DNA of 64,000 nt from Brugia malayi (GCF_000002995.4 NW_025062478.1:620001-684000), one strand, 5' to 3'. Positions 1 to 14,452 are shown, counted from the first letter of the stretch. A program made the numbers and translations. The notes: a model not told the origin generated them from the letters alone.

Positions 1-462
1 TTTCATATCCGGTATTTATGAATTTATCATACACATAGATCCGGTTTACCTCAAAGAAATTTTTGTTTTCATGTTCGTTTGTTTCTTCATCCATATATTC
101 TTGCTGAAATCAGCGAATAAAATGTTTCGTTAGCAGTTCACTGTGCCTTATTTGCATTCTGATCGTTATGCACGAAAATGTTTCGTAGCATACTATGTAT
201 ACATAATTAATTTTATTATCTTTCTTTCTTTTAGTTTTTGAGAAGACTAATTAGCTATTCTATTCGATATTACTAGTGATAAAAAAACTTGATCTCATGA
301 ATTCAGAAAAATCAACTTTTTTCTGGAGTATTCTATTGTTAAGTTTTTGGGGCTGATAGTTCGGCAAGTTCGTAATTTCAGAATTTTTGTTTTTTTTTTT
401 TTTTTTTTAGACTCAGATTTTATGTGGAGTAAAAAAAAAAAGAAAAAAGCTAAGCAGTTGGA
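1..462. other. AT-rich 5' flank of the THUMPD2-like gene
   Basis: No gene is visible. There is a T run at about 387-407 and an A run at 431-450. An AAGCAG at about 451-456, a few bases before the chosen ATG, could be a trans-splice acceptor or an ordinary 3' splice site. Confidence 0.5.
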
Positions 463-3400
463 ATGCGATATTGTGTTACAGTAGGTCGAGGTATGGAACC
501 GTTTGTGAAAAAACAACTGGAACAAATTCAGGTAATATTCCCTACTAGCACTTCCTGAAAGTGAGATGAGAGAGAGGCTGATGACAAGGAAGTGCTCCGA
601 TGGAGATTAAGGTAGATTCGTGTAAGGTTCAACTTGGCCTGAATAATCCAGAAAACCAGTGATCTAAATTAGTAATACAGGAATGAGAGAGTATACATGT
701 CTAAATGTTAATATTAGATCATGTCCGGCAAGCCATTCCGTAATACTGAAATGGAATTCTTACGAATTTTTCTGACCAACGAATTATTTTGTTATTCTGA
801 TATCACTGGTGTTAATACCAACGAAATATAATAATAATGATTATTGAAGTATAGATTAAGATTAATAGAATGTAATATTGCTAGCAATAAATTATTTTTG
901 ACTTCTAAATATCTTGAAAAAAAATGACTGCAATATTTTCAGGATGTAAAGATTGATGGAAGTATTGTAGAAGGTAAAGTGCTGTTTGATGCGAGCAATT
1001 CCAATAAACTGTGCAATTTACGATGTGCTGAAAGGTTGTTCTTGGTAGCAGCTTATGAAATAATCGATTGCAGCTGGAACAAACGACGTAAGTAAATAAC
1101 ATAATCTTTCATTATTTTACTGTGTTATCATTAGAAATATATATGTAGTGGATATTTTCCTAAATAAGAGTAATTCATGTTTATAATTATGTATAATTTT
1201 GAATACTTCATAATTTCTCTATTTTTAAGAACTGTTCGATAAGCTATTCAGTTTGTGTGATAGAAATTCCTTATTAAATTCCACTTGTGAAACAGCTTTC
1301 AATTGTTTGTTTTCTTATGGAGAGCCAATACAGAATAGAACTTTTCGTGTATCACTCAAAGCAACTGGAAAATGGCGTCGAAAAATTGATATTGAGGTAT
1401 TCTACTAGGAAATAGATGTTTATAGAAATTTTTTGTCTTAAATTTGATTATTAGAATTTTATTCTTTTTTATCAGTCACTTTCAACTATTATTCGTAAAA
1501 TTAGAGCTGTATTGGATCTATGATAAAACAAGTTGGGATTCTTTGTCCATAACACATTTTACTGTCTCTCTCATTTTTCTTTTTCAAAGAATGAAATTAT
1601 CCATTTCATTCTTTAATTTTCATTCTTTAATACCAAATTTATCTTATGCTAACATGTAGAAAAAATTATTTATACCACTTGTTAAGCTAAATATTTTATA
1701 GTTCATACGAATTAATGTGACATTTTAACTTTAATTCTACAGAAGCTTTCTACGAGTATCGCTCGTCATATTAAACAGATGTCTGGTTTCAATAGTTCAG
1801 TTCATTTTACTGCTATTGAAATTTGCATACATGTGTCGGAAAAATGCATCTTCATTGGTATACCAATCACTCGGTTAGTATGATAACTGAATGTTTTTCT
1901 TTTTTTAGAGAGTAGGATGAAAAAGAAAAAATTCCAGTTTCAAACTACTTTAATGCATATTTTAACAATTTTAAATATAATGCGTTTCATTTCAAAATAT
2001 TTTCTTACTTCATTTTGAAAGAATGTTTTTAGCATCAATACTACATGAAACTTCACACAAGTTTCTTTTATTTGCATATTTTAGCACTAAGGACAGTATG
2101 TAATTCGAGATTTTCATTACATTACTCTTTAAATTGCAGAGAACGTTTATCGAAGCGACATTATTTGCTGAACAATTCACTACGTTCAACTGTTGTGGAT
2201 GCAATGTTATCAATGGCGAACATTCAAGATGGTGACATTGTTGTTGACCTGACCTGTGGTTCTTCTTCTATCTTATTGCAAATTGCACACGATTTTCAGG
2301 ATAAGGAAAATTATTTTCTCACTTTTTCTTTAAAAGAAAGGTAAATTAAGAAATTGTGTTATTCAGTTAGTCATTTTGAAGTGCAATTCTTCCAGAAATA
2401 CAAATGATTTCATGGGAAGTTTTGCTAATTAAAACCATTCATAAGAGAGGAATTTCTGAATTCATTTTTTGTCTTTGAAAAATTAAGTCTCTTAGTTTGC
2501 TCCATATCACTAGTCTTGCTCTAATCATTAAGAACAAAAGACAACTTTCTCATCTTTTATCCCATTTTTTATATAGATTTTCCATTATTTTTTAAATCAT
2601 ATTGTTGATTTTTGGAATTTTGTACTTTTAGGTTTTTCTTTTGGGTATTGATTTCTCTTGGGATGCTTTACAACAATCACTGCGAAATGTGGATTATTTG
2701 CGAAAAAATGACAATGTAGAACCATCAATCGACCTACTTTGCATGAATTTATTTAATGGTGAAATTGTTTTTTCTTTTTTACTATTTTTTTCTTACCAAT
2801 GATTTATCCATGGCTGTACATTAGTTAGAATGTCTGCTTAATCTGTCTCATTTCAAGATTTATTGATGGCTTAAAACGTTCACCATTAAGTGGTCAACGT
2901 TCGGCCATGTTCAGATAGTTCAATCAATGCTTTCTAAAATATGTACCCCCTTGATGCGGTATTTTCTAAATCATTTCCTTAATACTTACTATTCTCAGTA
3001 AACTACTGCGAATATAAAACTCCTTTTCACTTATTATAGGTTTTCAAATTCAAAATATTTTCATGTTAGTATATATTTTTTTCTTATAATCAGTATGAAA
3101 TTTTAGATTGTCTGAAATATGAAATAGTTGATCACATTATATCAGATATTCCCTTTGGTCAGCAATATGGAACAGATCAGGCTGCCTTGTGTACTTTGCA
3201 ACGTATTTGTGACATCTTTTCAAAGCATGTTTCTTTCTTTTCCAATTTTTCTCCTCAAATTTTGAGGAATTTAAGGAAAATTTCATAAATGAAACTAATT
3301 GTCTTATTAACGATATCATGATCCCTATTCGAATTACCGACGTAGAATAGTTATGGACTACACAGCATGAAATATAAAACTTTTATTTATTTCTTCAAAT

Positions 3401-4628
3401 CACCGGACTGTGATAATTTTGATGGACCAGTTCTTGGTGTAATGTACATCTGCTCCATAAATTGTTTCCGTAAAGACGTCAAGCTCACGTTATCAGTTGT
3501 CAAATCAGTGCACATAATCCTAGAGGATAATTACTGATGAAAATAGAATTAAAAGATTGGAAAAAATATATGTATATAAACGGTGGAAAAAAAAAACATC
3601 GATAAAGTTGTCAACTTTTTTTTTATTGAGAATATCACTGGTTTGAACTTGATTCGAGAAGAAAAGTAGTTTTGTTCTTGTTTGTTTAAATTATATTAGG
3701 GAGTAACTTATGGGTGGAGTCAAATCCAAAGTAGGCACGTAAGCTTATTTAGCTGCGTTTGGCCATTACCACATATCGAGATCGATATGAGTCGAACGGG
3801 ACATCAACACTTATTCGTAATTCTTTAACTGCATAGTGTAAGAGAAGTGTTCAACTGAACGAAAAATAAAATAATGAATGATTTGTTGGAGCCAAAATTT
3901 GCTTTAAGTTATGTAGATTCAATCTGAATTGCCCTTTTTTACTGAAAACAATCTATATTTCTAACTTTTTTAATTTATTATTTTATTGATTACTTGCTGT
4001 TTAAGGCGATATGAAGGGAATTTGTTTGTTGAGACAAAAATCAATCATGCTTTATAGTTGGTTAGTTGACAAAGAAGAGACTCACTTGGGATGGGAATTA
4101 TGAGTGAAATTTTTGTTTGACTAGCGATTTATTCTTCCATCTATCCATAAAAAGTATTAATTCTTTCTTTAAAAAATGCAGAAAACCATTTTACGTCTCA
4201 GCTCATACAATATTAGATATATTAATTAAATTAAAATAAAACAGTAAATGTAAAAGTTGTGAAAACATACGAAATATAATAACTCCAATTTGTGTCTTAT
4301 CTTTTAGTTTAGTTTACATATTAAATAACATATGTGAATGTAAATTGCAATTATAATTATTATTTTGTATAAGTATCCTCATTATGAATTTATGAAAATT
4401 AAGCAAGCTTGTTTAATTAATATTATTCAACCAAACAGTCATATCATTTGCAGCTGTAGTAATAGCAGTAATAGTTATATTTCCACAGCAATACTATTGA
4501 TCTCAGCTATGCATCTGCCATCGTTAAATAACATGCTGAAATTGCCAGCACGTTTAAAACAACATTATCCAATTTCGCTTGGCACAACACAAGCTGTTAT
4601 CGTCCTTCTTGCTAATGACAGAGAGTGA
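463..4628 (+). CDS. THUMPD2: THUMP-domain RNA guanine-N2 methyltransferase, THUMPD2-like
   Basis: Human THUMPD2 with TRMT112 makes m2G in U6 snRNA; the same role here is inferred. Exons: 463-531, 943-1087, 1230-1396, 1743-1873, 2140-2299, 2632-2758, 3107-about 3228, then a C-terminal exon from about 4454 or 4489 to 4628. Start ATG 463 is chosen because it adds VGRGMEPFV, matching the THUMPD2 N-terminus (GRGLEPFV). Exon 2 has GKVLF and AERLFL. Exons 3-4 carry the THUMP domain. Exon 5 has LSKRHY, LRSTVVDAM and the SAM-binding VVDLTCGSSSILL. Exon 6 has LLGIDFSWDAL. Exon 7 has the N2-guanine signature SDIPFGQQYG. The last exon ends in HYPISLGTTQAVIVLL, as in the family. Two joins are problematic. 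The exon 5 donor reads CAG|GATAAG instead of GT, and the exon 7-8 junction cannot be phased, so a short exon may be missed or the gene may be damaged. Family is secure; integrity is not. Confidence 0.8.
3229..4453. other. Long unresolved intron or gap in the THUMPD2-like gene
   Basis: AT-rich stretch between the SDIPFGQQYG exon and the last coding exon. The exon 7 frame stays open to a TAA near 3287, which could be an alternative end. A perfect 8-bp inverted repeat with a 2-nt spacer (CATATCGA...TCGATATG) lies at 3772-3789. The short exon expected between the DIPFG region and the following beta strand was not found. Confidence 0.4.
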
Positions 4629-7600
4629 AACGGCGATAAATAGGGTTTGGTTTTAAAATTTTTCTTTCTTTTCAATTCTCATGAAATCTATTTGCATTGT
4701 ATATTTGTGGAATGAAATCAAATTTTATATATCCTAAATCTGTCACTGAGATAGCTGTGTACGTTAAATACATAGCCATTTTTTTTTTTTTTTTATCTCT
4801 AAATGATTTATTTCAAATTTCAGCCAGGTGTACCCAACTTCAGGCATACAATAGTTAATTTTTATCAAAATCACTGCAGGCATTAAACAAATAACTTTAA
4901 AATGATAAAAAGCTAAAAAATCATTTGAAAGAATTTTATATGCTATTTACACTACATCCAACTGCATTCCATCGTTTCTTTCAATTTTATGTTTAGCTAT
5001 ATACGTAACATACATACATCAGTATAACCTCACTATGTGCATAAATCTTTTAACTCAAATTTGATCATAAATTAGAGAATATTTTTGTATTTTATAAATT
5101 TTCTTTATGTTTCCACAATTCTTGAACCTATTTTCCAGTAATAAAATTTTAAATTTTCAAGCTTAAAAAAAAAAAAAAAAGAAAACAGTGCATGAACTCA
5201 TCCATTTGAGTTGTTAATATTTTGCAAAAATTTAACCTGAAATGATATTATTTATGAGAAATAAAAAGATGTTTTACATTAAATTTTTTATGAATGAATA
5301 ATTTTTAATGATTGCTTTTTTTTTTTTCTTCCAATAGCATCACAATTAAATGTTTATTATATTATGCTTTAGGCTTGTCATTTCCATTATTACACTAATA
5401 TTGAAGTGTTTTTTTTTTTCACGTAACGTTAATATAAATCATCTTACGTGTGTGTTTCATATGAATTTTATAAATGGAATGAAATTTTTTTGTTAATAAT
5501 GAGAAATAAATTGTTTCTTCGTTTTCTCCACTAGCAGACATACATTTGAGAGTAGAATTATTGTGATATTACAGTCCTCGCTTTCGATCCTCGCTAGTTG
5601 AGTGGAAAATGTTAAGGCAGGAAGGAACAGCTGGTTGTTCCCTGTTCATATCATCGTCATCATCACTATCACCACTATCACTATCGCCACAATCATCATT
5701 ACCATCATCTTCGTCAACATTTAACATCAATATGGGTTGCCCGCAGAGCTCACCAAGCTACCTACCCGCCCGCTTTTCCCTACCACAACTGTGAACATTA
5801 GCTGCTACTACAACTAGTACTGCTGTTGCTATACCACCGACCAGCTTTTGTATGTATCTCTTTATCATATTCCTATCATAATGTCAATCTGTTTTTGTGC
5901 TATTTTCGTTAAAAAATTAAAAAATTTCATCAACTTTGTCCCTCTCTCCCCTCCTTTGTTTACAATTTAAGCGTTAATCTCTTAACTTGTTGTTATTAAA
6001 TGTCAATGTTAGCTTTTGTTGATTGCAACTGACATAATCCTGCAATTTGGCTACGTTATATGACTTATTTTCCGTTATATATATGACTTAGTGATAAGTT
6101 ATTTCAATTTGCTTATATTTTTATACTGGATTACAAACAAAAAGATATAGCATAACTCTGGTAAGATTTAGATATTCTTTTAACTTTTAAATGAAGGAAT
6201 TTGTCACATCATTTTCCTGTATTCGTCAACGAATAATTTGTTGGCTTCATAAATGTGTGTAGGCATAGAGACAAAATGAATTAGATATTTGATACTTAGA
6301 TATTTGTTTACTACTATGTGATCAAAGTAATCAAAAGGTGATTACTACGTAGTCAAAGTGATACTGCAATAAGTCTCAATGTTTGGTACTTCTATCTTTA
6401 GGTATAATCATTACTACACAAAAAAATAAGTGTAATTTTGTACCTTCGATTGCAACTAGTCGCACTTTGGCCTTCGCATGAATTTCACAGTTAAAAGAAG
6501 CAAAGTATTCTGATGGTAATTATAAAGAATAGTTAGACCTTAAATTGATGATATGAAGATTTTACATTTAAGACATAACTATGAGCAGATTTTTGCTTAC
6601 ATAAAATATTCTAGTTAGATCAGTTTTTTTTAAAAAAAAAAGTGATAAAATGGCGCTATGACTAATTATGCAATGAATGCAAACAAAGATAAATGTGAGA
6701 TGATCGTTTAAACGGTTATCCTTCTTCATTTATTTAATTACCACAACAAATGGCATAGTCTCATTGATTTCCAACTTGATTCTATGCAATTAGTAAAAAA
6801 AAAAAAGTAAGGAAGTAATAAATCATCTGATCTATCTTTCATAGTAACCGCTTGCTTATTTTAATTTTGCAACAGCTGTGGACAAGAAATACACTATTCA
6901 ATGTCATGAACTAATTGACAATGAGCCATATAATTTGATATGATAATAATGTTAAGATTATTTCAACAATATCATTATCAGTCATCTTGATAAATGTTGA
7001 TAATAATGCAGGTGCTGTAAAGAATGACGGATAGTTTTTTTTTTGATAGATAAGTGTTGATATGGTAACAATTATTAATGTTATTCTGGCATTTTCATTA
7101 TCAGTTTTTCATGAAATCATGATGTTTATTTATAAGTATTTACTGATCACTTCAACAATTGACCTGTCGAGAAGAGGTCTTTTAAGAAAATAATACAAAG
7201 TACACAAATCAAATCAAATGTAATTGATAGGCTATTTACTAATTACTCATTGCAATGCTTTATCAGTTGCACAAAAAATTCCAAAACATTTGTGTTATCG
7301 TTTTAAATTATAATAAACATAACTATTTCAGATCTAACTTTATTTCAATTTATTTCAAACAAAGATTGAAATCGAATTAAATTGAAGTTTTTTCTAAATC
7401 ATTTTTTTAAGAATGACAATAAAAAATTATCATTTTAAAATTGAAATTGAAGAAAATAATTAGACTGTTGGCACTAATAACTTTTTGTTTTTGTCTAAAA
7501 ACTGATCATATTCTAACAATTATCAGATGACCATAGAAGAATTAAACAAATAAACTTTTTAAGTTTAAATGAATTAAAAATTAAGTCCAGTTTATATTTG

Positions 7601-9995
7601 ATAAAAATCTGAAAAAGTATAAAATCTGAAGCTTAAAAATATGTGCAGTAAAATTTGCTTAATTAGTTAATTTTCTCTTAGCAACTTGTTTGTGTCATTA
7701 TCATTTCCAATTAACAAAATATATTAATTGTTGATATTAGGTTGAGATCAAATTTAATCGCAACTGATTATTCCTTCATTTCACACTTTGTCATTTCTCA
7801 TCTTTTTTTTTTTTTTTAAATTATTTCATTAACTTATTCAAATCAAAATGAATATAAAACTATCCTCTCATCTCTCTCATTTATTCATCATCCTCAGATC
7901 ATATTTAAATTATCACCTGTATTGATGACATAATTGCATAAACTTTCACCTCTTACCGTCAGCATCATCACTTATTAATGTTTTTATTAATAACTTGATG
8001 ATATGCAAATTTCTGCCAATAAACAACTGATAATTATTTAATTAATATTTAATTACTGTAATTGCTAATCTTTTCAATGCTTTATGGCTAATTTGTTTAT
8101 TAGCCATGAAATGCATAAGAATGGAAAATGTCAATAAAAAAATGACTATAATTATACTGCAGTGCAAGTCTGACTGATATAGAAAGATGCTAGTAATCCT
8201 CAGATGTCTCATCAATCAACAAATTCATTCTTGAGTTTCCTTTTTTTCCGAGAAATTGCAATGAAAGAACGAAAACGAAAAATATTTTAAAATCTTTGGT
8301 TATGCAAACATTAGCATATAAAAGAGACATTTGATTATTTAAATGTGTGACATATGGTACAATATGTATATAAGTACATATTGTATAATATTTGCCTATA
8401 GCTTTGGTATAATATTTTATTTATATTTAGCAAAGAGTATCGCTTCATAACATTCATATTGCAAACTATTAGCATTTCAAATGTTCATTTATCGAATTTT
8501 TCTTCCTTGTACGTTATTAATGTTAAATTTTAGAAAAGAAATATTGCTAACTAAAAAAAAAAAAGAAAAGAATAGCAAACAGATATAGTATAATAATAAT
8601 AATAATAATCATAATTTTATCATAATCATTTTAAGGTGAAGAACCAAGAATTTTCATCTTAAAGAATATTTTTAAGTTTGGGTAATTCCTTTAAATAAAT
8701 AATGAAGCTGTTAATTTAAATTTAAATGTATTGAAATTTTATGTTTGCATAATTCATATCTTTTGAAATGATAGTGGAAAGGCGAAAAAGAAAGGTTCAT
8801 ACTATCATATTTCCTTTTTTTAAACTTCAAAAAAAAAAAAATAAATAAATATATAAATAATAACTAAAAAAGGGAAGGATTCAATCTGTTTTGAATTATT
8901 TCAAATTTTGCAAAATAAATATGTTTATAATATGTTGCTATTAATATTTAATCCTCTTTCTCTATTCTCATATCAAAAGCGTAATGAACACAGTGATGAA
9001 TATAATAATAATGAACAGTGATGACTGTCCATTATTATTATATTATTCATGACAAGTAACAATGAACTTTTTTTAAAAAAAAAATGAACTAAATTTCACC
9101 TTTATTCTTTTTTTTCCAAATATCCACCATTAATTTTGTTAATCTACATCGATGATTTTTTTTTTTTTTTTTTTACTTTTTAATTTAGTTTTTATTTTTT
9201 GATCCCAATAATTTTTTTAAAGATTAATTTTAATTAAAGAATAAAGGAAAATTTGAAGTTGGTAATGATTTTAGATTAGCATAAATAGATAATTTGGTTG
9301 TAGTGATGGGAAAAAGTCATTGTTTAAATGACTAATTTTTTTTGCCCGAAAAATTTTTAAATTTTTTTGCGAAGTTTTATTTTTTTAAACAAAATTTGCA
9401 TATATATTATGAATAGGTGAAAAGTTTTCATGTTAATGTATTATACTTAGAAATGAAAAAATCATTGCTTGAACATTCTGGAGAATTCTGGAAAATCTAT
9501 CTAATATTGATAATTTAATTTGCAGAAAATAAAATTGCTTAATTTTAAAACTTTATAGATCCCTACATTACTAGTTAGCCATCGCTATGCTAGAAAGTAA
9601 GTTGTATAAGAGGAAGTATTATAAAATTCTTCACACGTTTATTTCAATAATTTGCATAAAGCAAATAAACCAATTAAAATTGAACAATTTGCAGAATCAA
9701 ACTGATATCAAACTTACATTAAACTCTCATCAACAATGACAATTTATAATTTGTAAGGCTTATATTCCATTACTTCAATGATATTATTTCATGTTAATGT
9801 ATTATACTTAGATTCAGACAATTTTCATATTTATCAGAGAATTCTGTTATAGGAAAAACAATTAGAATAATTGACTAATCATTTATTCATATCATTTCTT
9901 TCTCTAGCTAAAATGTTTAAGTATATAAGAGAGTCATAGTTTAAAATGATTTATTAAATTTATAAAAATTTATAGACATTCGTGAGGACAATAAA
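4629..9995. other. Intergenic AT-rich spacer between THUMPD2-like and fut-8
   Basis: About 5.4 kb with frequent A/T homopolymers and an (AAT)n microsatellite at about 8591-8612. Apart from the richer island at 5.54-5.86 kb, annotated separately, nothing coding was seen on either strand. It should contain the 3' end of the first gene and the promoter or 5' non-coding exons of fut-8. Confidence 0.5.
5540..5862 (+). other. GC-richer low-complexity island, possible non-coding first exon
   Basis: Base composition changes sharply from the surrounding AT-rich DNA. TCA/TCN triplet repeats run at about 5650-5722, followed by a segment with CCCGCC-like words. A good splice donor (TTTT|GTATGT) lies at about 5850. 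A 61-codon open frame (5609-5794) starts with ATG, but its product is mostly Ser/Leu/Pro encoded by the triplet repeat and matches nothing I recognise. The island could be a 5' untranslated exon of fut-8, 4.1 kb downstream, or an unrelated CpG-like promoter region. Both are inference. Confidence 0.3.
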
Positions 9996-12900
9996 ATGAT
10001 GAAACTGCGACGAACAGTATGTCCGTGTTCGATGCATTGTATTTTAATTAGTGCAGTGGTCATTTGGTCATCAATTTTCTTTTATCTTTCATTCAATCTA
10101 TATGGTTTACAATCAAAAGGTTGGCTTACTCTATATCAAAAGAACGAAATGATAAAGCAAAGCAAAAATTTACATACAAATAATAAGCAGAGAGTAAAAA
10201 ATTTTTGTAAAAAAAATACAAATAACAAGTTAAAAAAAAAAAAAAAAAATGTTGATTTCAAATTTTATCCAAACAAAGCTAATAGTCTTCTTCCATTTGT
10301 AAATTTCCACCAAAACAGATGACTATTTCTTGTTTGCAAAATTTTGAAAACAATTCTTACTTACTTTCCACATGAATAACAACCTTTCTCTCTCTCTCTC
10401 TCTTTCTCTTTCTTTCTTACTATCAAATTAATTATATTTCAGGAAAAGATATTAATGAGGAGCGAATTTTGGCATTGAATTATGAACGAGCTTTGTTGGA
10501 TTTAGCAGAATTAAAGCATGAAAATGAAATGCTTCGAGAATTATTAAAAGATGAAAAGATTGAAATTGTTAAGAGAAAGAAATTAATTATGAAGAAACAG
10601 AATGATAGTAATGCAACGCGTATAAAAATAAACAACAAATTTGGGAAAGGGACGAAACGGATTGAAAGAGGAAAGAGTGAAATTTTGAATCTTTTGCAAT
10701 CGAATGGTTTTTCTATGAAACATGAAGTAAGTACTTTGCCGGATTTTTGATGTAAATTTCACTCACAAAATCTTTGATGCATAATTCAGTTAGTAGTTGA
10801 AATTTAATTTTCATTATTTATTCCTCTACATTTCGATATGTTTTTAGTTTGCTTTTTCTTTTCTCTTCCTTTTTTTTTTTTTTTTGAAAACTTTCGCTGT
10901 AATTGTTCAAAGCATGTTGGTTAGATGAAAATATTTTCAGATAGCGAGACGTGAATTGCATAATTCAATATGGGAATTATATTACTATCTCGATAGTCAA
11001 CTTATATCAACTCACAATAACAATTCCAAATTTATAAATCATATACGAAATCAAGTAGAATTCTTTTTTTTTTCTGTTTTTCTTTTGTTTTCTTTTAGAA
11101 TATTCTTTGTAGAGTTAATCATTGCAGTTACTTTCTTTACTTGGTCAAGCAGCAGCTTTCAAAAATATCGATTCAGCGGAAAGTTGGCGAGCAAACGCAC
11201 TTGCAAATATTTCGGCAATATTTCAAAATCATTTCAACAAAATGCAAAATCCCGATGATTGTAAAACTGCAAGGTTTGAAGTTACTGTTCATTAATTTTT
11301 CAGCTCGCATCGAAATTAAATATGCTATTGGATTTGAAAAAAAAAAAATTTTTTTTAAATATAAATCATATCTCAAAAATATCCGTATGAAACCATTATT
11401 ATCACAAATTTGATAATTATGCATTAACTTTTCAAATATTCGTAACTGCTATTAAGTGCATATCTTTAAAAATGAATTCATATATATTTATTCCATTTTA
11501 AAATAACCTTCTGTTTTTTATATATTTATATTTGATGTATTATCTTTTAATTTTGATGTTTCAGAATTTTAACATGTGATTTGAATAAGCAATGTGGTTT
11601 TGGTTGCCAGTTGCATCACGTTACGTACTGTTTTATTGTTGCATATGGCTCAAATCGTACACTTGTCTTAACGGATGATGGTCGTACGTGGAATTACGCT
11701 GCAAACGGTTGGAATGCTGCATTCCTTCCAATTACCAAATGTTCATTTTCGGAAATTTTCAAGGTTACAGTAAGATTTCTAAGAGATTTCTCAGTTTTTG
11801 CATATCCTTTTCATTTAGAAAGTATTCAAAGTTGCTGATCTAAGAGAATTTTACTTCTTCTACTGTCTACCTACATTTATATTATTTTAGTATGTAAGTA
11901 GAAGGGATTTCAAATTAAAATATAAAGTGTGGTCTTAATTAATGACCGACATCATTAATGAAATAAATGGTGAGCAAATGAAAAAATATAATTTTCATTT
12001 CGATTAGAATTTCAGTATGTTTTTGGAATTTTGAGAGCTTCTTTAAAAATTGAATTTTCAGCTGAATGAAAACGCTGATGATTGGGGTATTGGTGAACAT
12101 TACAAGGATAAACGGATAGTGAAATTACCGATTATTGATTCACTCTCCCAGCGACCGGCCTATCTTCCTCTTGCTATTCCGCAATTATACAGTGCTGAAC
12201 TACAGAAGTTGCATTCTAATTCTCCAGCATTCTTCATTTCACAGGTTTATTTTTGCTTATTTAATATTATGCTTTAAAAAAATTCGATTAACTGATTCAG
12301 TGTCTTGATTTCTTTTGATTTGAAAGATTGCTTTCATTACTTATTTCTCCTTTACTTGATAAGTTTGAATTTTTTGAGGATAAGATAGTGAATTAATGCT
12401 GAGGTTAAGAGCTTTTGTTATGTTTTGAGTTATGTTGAAGTTGATTTCATTATAAATTAAAAAAGTTTGTATGATTGATGAAGTCGTCTCTTCAGAGTCA
12501 TTTTGATAAGAACTCATTGAATGCAATGATTAAATCTGTTTGCAGTTCATACGATATCTAATGCGTCCATCAGCAGTATTTGCGAAAGAAATTGATCTAG
12601 CCGTAAAGAAAGTACCATTTGATAAAGGTTTGAAAATTACTTGAGGAATGATTTGTGAGTTGTTTAGCATTATTTGTATGTGTCCTAAAGATGTACAATT
12701 TGCAGAAGCTTTTTGTTATTCTTTACCAAAAGTTTTTTCATGTGTACACACACTGTATGCCGAGGTAGATTATTATCTGAACTAGTTTATTTACTGAATG
12801 AAATTCAAATTTATGGCTCAGAGGCTGATTTATTATCATGAATCGTAAGTTTGAAGTCAATTCATGATATCAAGTTACAGTTTCATTTAGGACCAATCGT

Positions 12901-14338
12901 TGGTTTGCAAATTCGTCGAACGGATAAAATTCACACGGAAGCATCTTTTCATGATTTGGATGAATACATGAAATGGGCAGAAGATTGGTTTCAAATCGAA
13001 GAATATCGCACACGCTTATCAGTTAAGAGGCGAATTTATATTGCAACTGATGATCCGGAAGTTTTCGATGAAGTTTTGATGAAGTTGGTTTCTTTATTTT
13101 ATCCACTGGGTTTTTGTATTGATTATTGTTTGCAGTGTTAATAATCGGTGATACTTGAAAATGACGATTGTTGATGCCTTATTTTAACATGAGATTTCAT
13201 ATGTTGATAAAGAAAAATCCAGCATATATGTGACAGAGAAAAGAAATCAAGCTATTGTTTGAAATAAGCTAGATGTGAATGTATTATATTAAATTAATTT
13301 GGTATTAAAAGATCAAATTCAAATTAATTAAGAAATAAAATATAAGAAAAGAAAGTTTTAGATATCCAAATTATGAGATATATGGTGATCCAAAAATATC
13401 AAATATGGCTCAGGTTCATTCTCGCTACACTGTAGAATCATTAATTGGTATTGTGATTGATATTGAATTATTATCAAGGTATATTTTACTCAGTTTTTTC
13501 ATTCCTGTACTTGACAAATTAATAAATTCTATGGTTTCATATATTCGTACTATGAAGAAACTAGAGGATGTATCAATTGAATAAAGCAATTGCATAGATG
13601 AAAGGAACTAGTTGGATGATTTATGTTGTTCCCAAAATTAATGGTAAGGGATATTGCCAGCTATTGTTCTCTATCAAGACAAACCTTGAATTGCAGATCT
13701 AAATTGATTTGATTTGTTGATCTACATCAGATTATTGTAGTTCAACTCAAAAAACGTATGCACACTGATGATAACTCTTTTTATCTTATCTATGCTTTGA
13801 TTTCAGATGTATATATCTTGTCTGCACGTTCAGTTCGCAGGTTTGTCGTATGGGTTACGAATTAATGCAGGTTCGTTTTGGTGACGCAGGTGATCGATTT
13901 CATTCCTTGGATGATATTTACTATTTTGGCGGCCAACAAGGTAATTTTTTTATAGTGTCAAAAGTCATTTGTAATTGAAGATATTACACTGAGGGTGTTG
14001 TAGAGTAAAGAAAGAATTTAACAAAGTATTAAAAATATGTATCCGTTTTGTTTGTATGAATGTATGTTTAGCTAAACTGCTTAATGCTCAGTTATTACAC
14101 AGCTACAGCATTTCAACCAAATTGGGAAATATAAATTTCAGCTCACGAGCAAGTAGCAGTTGAGTCATATCGTGCTGAAAATGATAATGAAATAGACCTA
14201 AAAATTGGTGACATTATCGGAATTGCTGGTAACCATTGGGATGGTTTCTCGAAAGGTACTAATAGGCGAACAGGCAAAAAAGGTCTTTATCCATCTTACA
14301 AAGCTCGTGAAAAGTATATCACCTTAGACTTTCCTTAA
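9996..14338 (+). CDS. fut-8: Alpha-1,6-fucosyltransferase (core fucosyltransferase, FUT8 family)
   Basis: Transfers fucose from GDP-fucose to the innermost GlcNAc of N-glycans in the Golgi. Exons: 9996-10119, 10443-10726, 10941-11054, 11128-11273, 11565-11769, 12062-12244, 12546-12627, 12891-13083, 13362-13478, 13807-13940, 14142-14338. All phases fit and give 592 residues (human FUT8 575). The N-terminus is a type II signal anchor (about residues 14-35), followed by a coiled stem. The catalytic core includes [35 protein letters not shown] and the GDP-fucose site GLQIRRTDK (residues 384-392; Arg388-Arg389 correspond to the essential human Arg365-Arg366). It continues with [10 protein letters not shown] and [13 protein letters not shown]. 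The C-terminal SH3 domain has [11 protein letters not shown] and [11 protein letters not shown]. No lesions seen. Its neighbour on the opposite strand is a GT92 enzyme that may act on its product. Confidence 0.97.
10381..10423 (+). repeat. (CT)n polypyrimidine microsatellite in fut-8 intron 1
   Basis: An almost pure CT/TTTC run lies about 20 bases before the TTTCAG acceptor of fut-8 exon 2. It is part of the intron's pyrimidine tract and may vary in length. Confidence 0.8.
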
Positions 14339-14452
14339 TTTGCATACTTCTAGTTTAGAAATTTTCATGTAAAACGACAAATTTGATTGAAATTGTTATT
14401 TTTCCATGGAAATTTTCTCCAGAAATATTTGATCTCTTATTTTCTTAAAAAT

